10,960 nucleotides of DNA from an uncultured Marvinbryantia sp. (GTDB lineage: Bacteria > Bacillota > Clostridia > Lachnospirales > Lachnospiraceae): assembly GCA_934373455.1 (NCBI GenBank), contig CAKRON010000083.1:1-10960 (forward strand), in the 5' to 3' direction. The translations under genes and the position numbers were made by a program. Numbering within the stretch: position 1 is the first letter of the stretch; each line of letters opens with the position of its first letter. The notes beneath the pieces are model-generated. The model searched no databases, had not been told where the DNA came from, and saw nothing but the letters and a program-made list of their open reading frames with translations. This document shows positions 1-3,748 of this stretch, one piece after another.

Positions 1-52
1 TCTCTCCCGGATCCAGATTTGCTCCGCAGTCCGGACATACTCTGTAAAACAT
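1..52 (-). CDS. Small zinc-ribbon protein, N-terminal fragment (runs off window)
   Basis: Only the first 17 codons are inside the window, reading MFYRVCPDCGANLDPGE. The start ATG is preceded by an AGAAGG-type ribosome binding site and lies 15 nt after the stop of the 48-residue ORF, so it is probably the next gene of the leftward operon. The CxxC pair (Cys6, Cys9) followed by G-A-N-L-D-P-G-E is a zinc-knuckle or rubredoxin-like start. I recall very similar short proteins in Lachnospiraceae prophages and ICEs, usually with a second cysteine cluster soon after, which would be outside the window here. Its function is not known to me. Confidence 0.6.
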   Translation of the reverse strand, partial: MFYRVCPDCGANLDPGE

Positions 53-67
53 TTCTTCGCCTTCTTT

Positions 68-214
68 CTACGCTATATTTTCTTCCTGCTGTCGGCTTAC
101 AAAAATTCCAATATCAAGTTTTGGCATTTCTTCCACGGCCTGCAGAAGTTCTTCATCTGTCTCTATTCCATATTTGGTTTTCAGTATTTTTCTAATCTTT
201 TCCTCCAAACTCAT
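68..214 (-). CDS. 48-residue conserved-type hypothetical protein
   Basis: This short ORF starts MSLEEKIRKILKTKYGIETD and contains KLDIGIFVS near its end. The start has a good AAGGAG site 6-7 nt upstream, inside the end of the preceding HTH gene. It overlaps that gene by 23 nt (192-214), which suggests translational coupling. The first half is predicted to be an amphipathic helix rich in Lys and Glu; the D-I-G-I-F-V-S patch is hydrophobic and may be a short strand. I recall small proteins with an equivalent I-D-I-G-I-F-V motif at the same place in Lachnospiraceae prophages and ICEs, beside the zinc-ribbon gene. No function can be assigned. The strong RBS and tight packing between two other genes are the main reasons to call it real. 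Confidence 0.65.
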   Translation of the reverse strand: MSLEEKIRKILKTKYGIETDEELLQAVEEMPKLDIGIFVSRQQEENIA

Positions 215-422
215 CTTTTAACTCCTTCTCCGAATCGGATATATTCAAATAACTGCTTACCTTTTTACGGATTACATCGTTGCACTTACCATTCAAGGCT
301 GCTGAAAGATGGTTACGGGTATATCCCAATTCTTCAGCAAGCTGTTCTACTGATATATCCTTTCGGATCATTGCTATTTTTGCCCTTTTACACCAGGGCG
401 GCAGCTTTTTCTGTTCTTGCAT
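192..422 (-). CDS. Small HTH DNA-binding protein (76 aa)
   Basis: A 76-residue protein with a single helix-turn-helix. Residues about 12-62 (AKIAMIRKDISVEQLAEELG, then YTRNHLSAALNGK) fit the XRE/Cro lambda-repressor-like fold, with the recognition helix around residues 34-44. The N-terminus (KKLPPWCKRAK) is a pattern I recall from small HTH proteins of Lachnospiraceae phages and ICEs. It starts 11 nt after the upstream gene, with an AAGGAG site before the ATG, so it belongs to the leftward operon. Its tail overlaps the start of the 48-residue ORF. A role in controlling early element genes or excision is likely from context, but its target is unknown. Confidence 0.75.
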   Translation of the reverse strand: MQEQKKLPPWCKRAKIAMIRKDISVEQLAEELGYTRNHLSAALNGKCNDVIRKKVSSYLNISDSEKELKDEFGGKD

Positions 423-433
423 GTTCCTGCTCC

Positions 434-910
434 TTATTCCAGATTTTTTTCAACCCAATTTTTTAGATTCTCTGCAATTTCATGCATTTCATCCAACGTC
501 TGAATAATTTTTCTTAATTCAGGTTTTTCATCTTCTGTAATGATCCCGTCTGCTGTAATATCCAGAAGTGATTCCTTCACCTCATTTATCTTTTTTAAAG
601 ACGAAAGCATCCTCAGGCTGATTCTGTCTAAGCCTTCGTTCTCAATCTTCGGCATATTTTTACCGAGCGGACACATTTCCCGGCAGTAATTGCCTTTCAG
701 CTCCGGTGCCTTATAGCAGTCAGCCATCAGAAGAACTTCTTCCTGATATGGTATTGTGCTCCCAAGTTCAATTCTGGCCAGCCTTGTCCGGTCAATTCCT
801 ATTTCTTCTGCCGCTCCTTCTCTGCTGCTCAGACGCTCATTTGACTTTGCGGCCTCATATCGTGCCTGGCAAAACATGTTAGCCGCAGCTTTCGTAGCAA
901 ATTTTGGCAT
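434..910 (-). CDS. HTH (XRE-type) regulator with helical C-terminal domain (158 aa)
   Basis: Residues about 27-67 form an HTH (LSSREGAAEEIGIDRTRLAR, then IELG), with the usual I-E-x-G end seen in XRE proteins. A short cysteine-containing linker follows (NYCREMCPLGKN, Cys76 and Cys80). The C-terminal half (about 90-158) is all-helical and charged and could be a coiled-coil or oligomerisation domain. I recall proteins with this organisation, including the C-x3-C-P-x-G linker, in Clostridia mobile elements. The start has a strong GGAGGTG site about 7 nt upstream. The 71-nt gap to the preceding Cro-like gene contains an inverted repeat. It probably regulates early element functions or its own operon. 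Metal binding by the cysteines is possible but unproven. Confidence 0.8.
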   Translation of the reverse strand: MPKFATKAAANMFCQARYEAAKSNERLSSREGAAEEIGIDRTRLARIELGSTIPYQEEVLLMADCYKAPELKGNYCREMCPLGKNMPKIENEGLDRISLRMLSSLKKINEVKESLLDITADGIITEDEKPELRKIIQTLDEMHEIAENLKNWVEKNLE

Positions 911-938
911 TTTTCTTTACACCTCCATACTGTATACT

Positions 939-957
939 TGTTCATATATTTAGAACA
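939..957. promoter_or_regulatory. Candidate operator dyad upstream of the 158-aa HTH gene
   Basis: TGTTC-N9-GAACA is a perfect 5-bp inverted repeat in the gap between the Cro-like gene and the 158-aa gene, close to the latter's ribosome binding site. The half-site differs from the TCAACT half-sites at 1.2 kb. It is short enough to arise by chance in A+T-rich DNA, and I see no clear promoter here. Confidence 0.2.
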
Positions 958-981
958 CAAGGTTTTAGTTTTTTAAACTTT

Positions 982-1185
982 TTAAGCAAAAAAAATTTTT
1001 ATTGCTTCATCTTCAGAAAGTTGTAGTATGGTTATCATTTTTCTCATAGTAGACGTTGAAATTTGAGTTTTACCATTTTCGATAAGACAATAGCTGCTTT
1101 TATCACGAAACCCTAACTCTTCAGCCATTTGTTTTTGGGTAAGCCTCTTTTTGACCCTTGCGAGTTTCAGAAGTTTCAAATTCAT
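982..1185 (-). CDS. Cro-like XRE-family regulator (67 aa)
   Basis: A compact single-domain HTH protein. KRLTQKQMAEELGFRDKSSY followed by C-L-I-E-N-G-K-T matches the XRE helix-2/helix-3 pattern, and the remaining residues complete the five-helix fold. It is the first gene of the leftward arm, with an AAAGGAGGTG site before the ATG and a near-consensus promoter about 50 nt upstream. At 67 residues it has no oligomerisation or sensing domain, as in Cro proteins. Its position opposite a larger repressor-like gene suggests the two share the operator region and oppose each other. That role is inferred from layout. Confidence 0.85.
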   Translation of the reverse strand: MNLKLLKLARVKKRLTQKQMAEELGFRDKSSYCLIENGKTQISTSTMRKMITILQLSEDEAIKIFFA

Positions 1186-1208
1186 AATCGCACCTCCTTT
1201 ATATGTTT

Positions 1209-1237
1209 ATAATACTTCAACTTTTATTTTAAGTCAA
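1209..1237 (-). promoter_or_regulatory. Leftward promoter of the Cro-like operon
   Basis: On the minus strand, TTGACT (1237-1232) and TATTAT (1214-1209) are separated by exactly 17 bp. Each box differs from consensus at one position. The AAAGGAGGTG ribosome binding site of the Cro-like gene follows a few bases downstream of the expected start. The whole promoter lies inside the repeats described as operators, so bound repressor would block it. Confidence 0.8.
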
Positions 1238-1250
1238 CTAAAAGTTGAAG
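1215..1250. promoter_or_regulatory. Operator-like inverted repeats in the divergent control region
   Basis: CTTCAACTTTTA (1215-1226) and TAAAAGTTGAAG (1239-1250) form a perfect 12-bp inverted repeat with a 12-bp spacer. A third half-site, TCAACT at 1234-1239, pairs with AGTTGA at 1243-1248 across 3 bp. So there are three copies of a TCAACT half-site, one at 1217-1222, one at 1234-1239 and one inverted. They cover the -35 box and spacer of the leftward promoter. Half-site clusters like this are typical of XRE repressor operators. Which HTH protein binds is not shown by the sequence. Confidence 0.7.
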
Positions 1251-1275
1251 ATTTTAAAACTTATTTGTTTATGAT

Positions 1276-1303
1276 TTGATAAAGTTTTATTGTGCTGTAT
1301 AAT
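1276..1303 (+). promoter_or_regulatory. Rightward promoter of the repressor operon
   Basis: TATAAT at 1298-1303 is a perfect -10 box. The best -35 is TTGATA at 1276-1281 with a 16-bp spacer. The expected transcript starts near 1310 and has a leader of about 35 nt before the TTG start at 1345. It lies just outside the operator repeats, so it may be less tightly repressed than the leftward promoter. Confidence 0.65.
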
Positions 1304-1344
1304 TAGTTTAAAATATTTAACCTTTAGGAAAGGAGTCTTTTAAT

Positions 1345-1977
1345 TTGGCTACTATTGGAGATCGTCTTAAAATTTTAAGAACTAACAGCGGTTTGAATCA
1401 GGAAGATTTTGGAAAGCAATTTGGTATTGTTAAATCGACTGTATCTTTATATGAGAATGGGAAAAGCACACCGGATGACCAGACAAAAATAAAAATTTGT
1501 CAACACTATGGTGTGAGTATGGATTGGTTATATGGATTAGAAGAAACATCTCACATAAATGATCTCGAAAATAGCGGTATATTTATTTTTGATTTTTCTT
1601 TCTCTGATAGATTTAATTCTTTATTGGAAGAATCTCATATTTCTTCAGAACTGTTATGTAAAAAAACTGGGCTTTCACAGATACAGATAGATAATTTCAA
1701 AAATGGTTGTCCTGATTTGAAAACGCTTATATGTTTGGCCGATTTTTTTCATACATCGATAGACTATTTACTATGCCGAAGTAACATTTCTAAACTTTCC
1801 AACGAAGAAGAAGATCTTCTCATTATATATGGTAAATGCTCAGATGATTGCAGACGATATTTACGAGCTAAAGCAGAGGTGTTGAGTATAGAAGGAATTT
1901 CTGCTGTGAAACAAAGCTCTTCCCATGATAATAAACATTCCAGTGAAATGGATAAAAAAATTAAAATGGCAAAATAA
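1345..1977 (+). CDS. Repressor-like regulator with two HTH-like segments (210 aa, TTG start)
   Basis: The start is TTG at 1345, chosen because GGAAAGGAG lies 9 nt upstream and the XRE fold begins at residue 4. Residues 4-64 are a canonical HTH_XRE domain (QEDFGKQFGIVKSTVSLYEN, then G-K, residues 19-40, ending V-S-M-D-W-L-Y-G). Residues about 86-145 look like a second, degenerate copy (SSELLCKKTGLSQIQIDNFK, then H-T-S-I-D-Y-L-L). The last third carries the L-S-N-E-E-E-D-L-L pattern common after XRE domains, then a polar tail. There is no LexA/CI-type peptidase or ImmA-type metallopeptidase motif here or nearby. As first gene of the rightward arm beside the operators, it is the best candidate for the element's repressor. 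The weak start codon may keep its level low. The second regulator, at 2876, has the same plan. Confidence 0.85.
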   Translation: MATIGDRLKILRTNSGLNQEDFGKQFGIVKSTVSLYENGKSTPDDQTKIKICQHYGVSMDWLYGLEETSHINDLENSGIFIFDFSFSDRFNSLLEESHISSELLCKKTGLSQIQIDNFKNGCPDLKTLICLADFFHTSIDYLLCRSNISKLSNEEEDLLIIYGKCSDDCRRYLRAKAEVLSIEGISAVKQSSSHDNKHSSEMDKKIKMAK

Positions 1978-1980
1978 TAA

Positions 1981-2000
1981 GCTTCGAGTGGTACCGAAGC
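1981..2000 (+). other. Small intergenic hairpin
   Basis: GCTTCG and CGAAGC form a perfect 6-bp stem with an 8-nt loop, between the repressor stop and the ribosome binding site of the secreted-protein gene. No T-run follows, so it is not a terminator. It could affect RNA processing or the relative expression of the two genes, but its role is unknown. Confidence 0.3.
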
Positions 2001-2020
2001 GTGAAAAGGAGATAAGAGTT

Positions 2021-2860
2021 ATGAAAAAGAAAATTATTATCTTATTAAGTGCATGTTTCTTGATTTCTTCTGAACCATATTTGGTTTGCGCTCAGCAGGA
2101 AATTTCCGAAACCATAACATTGGATGATCAAGTTTTTAAAAATAGTGATGATTTATGGAATTATCTTGAACAGAAATACCCTAGAGTCACAACAAAAGAC
2201 ATCGAAACGGGCAACTATTCTGAACAGTATGTAATCATTTATTCTATAGCACGTAATGTAGATGTTCAACCATCTATAGAATTTGTAGATTGCGATATGT
2301 ATTACAATTCAGCTGATAATGAATATACATTGGACAATCTTTGGTGTACATTTTTTGGTTCCGAAGATCTGAAAAAAAATGTATACGTTAGTGGTGGTGA
2401 TTATTTACCTTCTATGGAAAATAACGACATTATCGAAGGCTGTTATTATATTAATTATGATAATTCTTATGGAGGATCGAATATGTTGGCTATTCGCAAA
2501 GTCGGTGAGGATGATGGTTCTGCCAAACTGCACGAAACCATTCATCTTACTTTTCATAACTCAGTCCCTAACGATGTTACTGGGAATTGGCGACTTGCCA
2601 CTACAAGAACCGATCAATATATTACCGACTATGCTTTAAATTACTATAATAACTATTTCAAAGCAAGCAATGAAATTCATGGCATCATTAATTTTGCAGA
2701 CAATACCACTTCCTGCTTATCTATTGTAGGCGGGGAACTCAATGTTGCTGTGCATCAATACATTGCTGGTGAGGAAAATGATGCAAAGATATTATTCGGC
2801 GGTTCCGTTATCGCACAATATTATATTAATTTAACTACTGGTGAAGTTACAGTTGTTTAA
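2021..2860 (+). CDS. Secreted protein of unknown function (279 aa)
   Basis: The ATG at 2021 is chosen over an in-frame upstream ATG at 1925. It has an AAAAGGAGAT site and begins with a clear signal peptide, MKKKIIILLSACFLISSEPY. Residues V22-C23-A24 fit signal peptidase I cleavage before Gln25. A short lipobox-like L-S-A-C at residues 9-12 makes a lipoprotein conceivable but less likely, since the hydrophobic stretch continues beyond it. The mature part is acidic and Tyr/Asn-rich, with no other membrane segment and no enzyme motif I recognise. The C-terminal region (about 200-279), with Y-Y-N-N-Y-F, E-I-H-G-I-I-N-F, N-T-T and E-E-N-D-A-K-I-L-F, resembles a C-terminal module I recall in other Firmicutes mobile-element and surface proteins. 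It sits in one operon between two similar regulators and is A+T-rich. Possible roles include surface exclusion or host interaction, but this is speculation. Confidence 0.8.
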   Translation: MKKKIIILLSACFLISSEPYLVCAQQEISETITLDDQVFKNSDDLWNYLEQKYPRVTTKDIETGNYSEQYVIIYSIARNVDVQPSIEFVDCDMYYNSADNEYTLDNLWCTFFGSEDLKKNVYVSGGDYLPSMENNDIIEGCYYINYDNSYGGSNMLAIRKVGEDDGSAKLHETIHLTFHNSVPNDVTGNWRLATTRTDQYITDYALNYYNNYFKASNEIHGIINFADNTTSCLSIVGGELNVAVHQYIAGEENDAKILFGGSVIAQYYINLTTGEVTVV

Positions 2861-2875
2861 ACTTGAGGTTATTTT

Positions 2876-3421
2876 ATGACAGTAGGTAATAGAATTAAAA
2901 AACTTCGCACTGAAGCAGGATTGCTCCAGTCAGAGCTTTCCCAGATAATAGGATGTTCTTCTCAGGTAATCTCAAACATCGAAAGGGACTACAGCAGACC
3001 ATCTGCAGAAATAGTTAACCGGTGCGCTGCTTATTTTGGTGTTCCTGCAGATTATATCCTTGGCAGGACAACAGTGCATTATTCTACTGGTACAAATACA
3101 TACTGCTCCCCTCTCCTCTCTTCCAGGATTACAGATCGGATGACTCAGTTGCAGATGAGTGCGTCCGATCTGTTGGAAAGAGTGGAAATTTCCGAAGAAT
3201 ACTTCAATGATATTTTATCTGAAAAAGTACTTCCTAATATCGACATTGCCGCAAGGCTGTCAACAGCCCTTCACACATCTATAGATTACCTTATTGGCAA
3301 TTCTGAATATAGTTGTACCATTGCTTCTGAAGATGAACAGGATATCATTTTCGCATTCCGTTCTATGTCAAAAAGGGAAAAACGCCTGTTTTTGGCTGAT
3401 ATGGAAGAGATAAAAAAATAG
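2876..3421 (+). CDS. Second regulator with two HTH-like segments (181 aa)
   Basis: Residues 3-63 are a canonical HTH_XRE domain (QSELSQIIGCSSQVISNIER, residues 18-37, ending G-V-P-A-D-Y-I-L-G). Residues about 83-141 look like a second, degenerate copy ending H-T-S-I-D-Y-L-I-G (133-141). That is nearly the same ending as the second segment of the protein at 1345, where H-T-S-I-D-Y-L occurs at 136-142. A short tail with E-D-E-Q-D-I-I and R-E-K-R-L follows. The two proteins share a plan but differ widely in sequence, which suggests an old duplication or a common family. It starts 15 nt after the secreted-protein gene with a GAGG site, so all three are probably cotranscribed. It has no ligand-binding or protease domain. 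Its target is unknown; the repeats at 1.2 kb and 3.4-3.7 kb are candidates. Confidence 0.85.
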   Translation: MTVGNRIKKLRTEAGLLQSELSQIIGCSSQVISNIERDYSRPSAEIVNRCAAYFGVPADYILGRTTVHYSTGTNTYCSPLLSSRITDRMTQLQMSASDLLERVEISEEYFNDILSEKVLPNIDIAARLSTALHTSIDYLIGNSEYSCTIASEDEQDIIFAFRSMSKREKRLFLADMEEIKK

Positions 3422-3440
3422 AATAGTATATTTAACCGGG

Positions 3441-3471
3441 GAACCGTTGGGGTGTTATGTCAGCCGCCGGA
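3441..3471 (+). repeat. Hairpin-forming repeat, copy A (5' side of toxin gene)
   Basis: GAACCGTTGG, 13 nt, CCGCCGGA. The arms CCGTTGG and CCGCCGG can pair with one mismatch and one G-U. Copy B carries the same arms on the opposite strand at 3635-3667. A run of seven T at 3474-3480 follows, so in RNA it could act as a terminator for the regulator operon or as a leader hairpin before the toxin. Confidence 0.7.
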
Positions 3472-3480
3472 CGTTTTTTT
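3441..3480 (+). terminator. Possible terminator or attenuator after the regulator operon
   Basis: A 7-bp imperfect G+C-rich stem (CCGTTGG/CCGCCGG) with a 13-nt loop is followed by A-C-G and seven T. It lies 20 nt after the second regulator's stop and 21 nt before the toxin start. It may end the operon transcript or limit read-through into the toxin. The 3-nt gap before the T-run and the large loop make it only moderate. Confidence 0.45.
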
Positions 3481-3496
3481 ACGAAAGGAGGCTGGT

Positions 3497-3503
3497 GCTG
3501 ATG
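3497..3503 (+). repeat. Direct repeat over the toxin start codon
   Basis: GCTGATG here contains the toxin ATG and recurs in the same orientation at 3623-3629, inside the antisense transcript. The antisense RNA therefore carries CAUCAGC, able to pair with the toxin initiation region; two further U-A pairs follow after one mismatch. Direct repeats of this kind mediate RNA contact in par/Fst loci. Seven bases alone could be chance. Confidence 0.5.
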
Positions 3504-3587
3504 GTTACATATGATGAATTATTCACATTTGTGATTATGCTTTGTGCAGTTGTAACTCTTGTTGTCAATATTATGCATAAAAAATAG
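3501..3587 (+). CDS. Candidate type I toxin: 28-aa holin-like/Fst-TxpA-type hydrophobic peptide
   Basis: The ORF reads MVTYDELFTFVIMLCAVVTL followed by VVNIMHKK. It has the shape of the Firmicutes holin-like toxin group (Hol_Tox, TxpA, Fst): a short N-terminus starting M-x-T-Y-x-x-L, one transmembrane helix (about residues 7-25) and a basic end. A strong AAAGGAGG site lies 10 nt upstream. Known relatives insert in the membrane and halt growth unless an antisense RNA blocks them. That arrangement is present here: an opposing consensus promoter, a shared terminator that includes the last codons, and a direct repeat over the start codon. I found no convincing promoter of its own just upstream, so it may depend on read-through from the regulator operon. 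Toxicity is inferred, and family assignment of so short a peptide is tentative. Confidence 0.75.
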   Translation: MVTYDELFTFVIMLCAVVTLVVNIMHKK

Positions 3588-3620
3588 CGCCCCTGCTCTG
3601 GTAAAGTAAGGCGCTATTTT
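3581..3620. terminator. Bidirectional terminator shared by toxin mRNA and antisense RNA
   Basis: AAAATAGCGCC (3581-3591) and GGCGCTATTTT (3610-3620) form a perfect 11-bp stem with an 18-nt loop. A-rich and T-rich flanks give a U-tract in both directions. The toxin's last Lys codon and stop lie within the left arm. It would end the rightward toxin transcript and the leftward antisense RNA. Confidence 0.85.
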
Positions 3621-3634
3621 TAGCTGATGCTTTA

Positions 3635-3667
3635 TCCGGCGGTCAGGTGTACACTGACCAACGGTTC
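3635..3667 (-). repeat. Hairpin-forming repeat, copy B (3' side of toxin locus, inverted)
   Basis: On the minus strand: GAACCGTTGG, 15 nt, CCGCCGGA. The arms are the same as copy A in the opposite orientation. The centre differs and strengthens the dyad (GGTCAG-N7-CTGACC around GTGTACAC). It forms the 5' hairpin of the predicted antisense RNA. Confidence 0.7.
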
Positions 3668-3680
3668 TCTTGTTAAGTAC

Positions 3681-3709
3681 ATTATATAGATATTCAACAT
3701 TTTTGTCAA
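3681..3709 (-). promoter_or_regulatory. Consensus promoter of the antisense RNA
   Basis: On the minus strand TTGACA (3709-3704), a 17-bp spacer and TATAAT (3686-3681) match the sigma-A consensus at every position with ideal spacing. It points away from the recombinase gene toward the toxin and no protein gene lies downstream within reach. A strong constitutive promoter is what an unstable antitoxin RNA needs. Confidence 0.85.
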
Positions 3710-3748
3710 ACATTTATTTAATATACCATCACAAGGAGCATTCCAATT

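Larger units (their letters stand above)
3578..3674 (-). ncRNA. Predicted antisense/antitoxin RNA of the toxin locus
   Basis: From the promoter at 3709-3681 an RNA should start near 3674 and end at the shared terminator near 3578, about 95 nt. It begins with a strong hairpin (CCGTTGGTCAG pairing CTGACCGCCGG, one mismatch and one wobble, 7-nt loop), followed by a single-stranded stretch containing CAUCAGC, then the terminator stem. It contains no convincing ORF. It is fully complementary to the toxin mRNA's 3' end and partly to the start-codon region, as expected of a type I antitoxin RNA of the RNA II kind in par loci. The transcript is predicted, not shown. Confidence 0.65.

Noticed and set aside
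263..274. Phase-variable or slippery tract in the small HTH genes
   Set aside because: No long homopolymer or short tandem repeat is present, and both frames are intact.
1981..2000. Hairpin as a terminator after the repressor gene
   Set aside because: No T-run follows in either direction, and the RBS of the next gene comes directly after.
1925..2020. Upstream in-frame ATG giving a 311-aa version of the secreted protein
   Set aside because: It overlaps the end of the repressor gene, has no good RBS and would place 32 polar residues before the signal peptide. The ATG at 2021 has a strong RBS.
3441..3667. The inverted hairpin pair as attachment sites of the serine recombinase
   Set aside because: Both copies are inside the element upstream of the recombinase. 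An integrated element should carry its hybrid sites at its ends, and inverted sites would flip, not excise.
3670..3748. A dedicated rightward promoter for the recombinase
   Set aside because: No pair of boxes with acceptable spacing was found on the plus strand; the strong promoter here points left.
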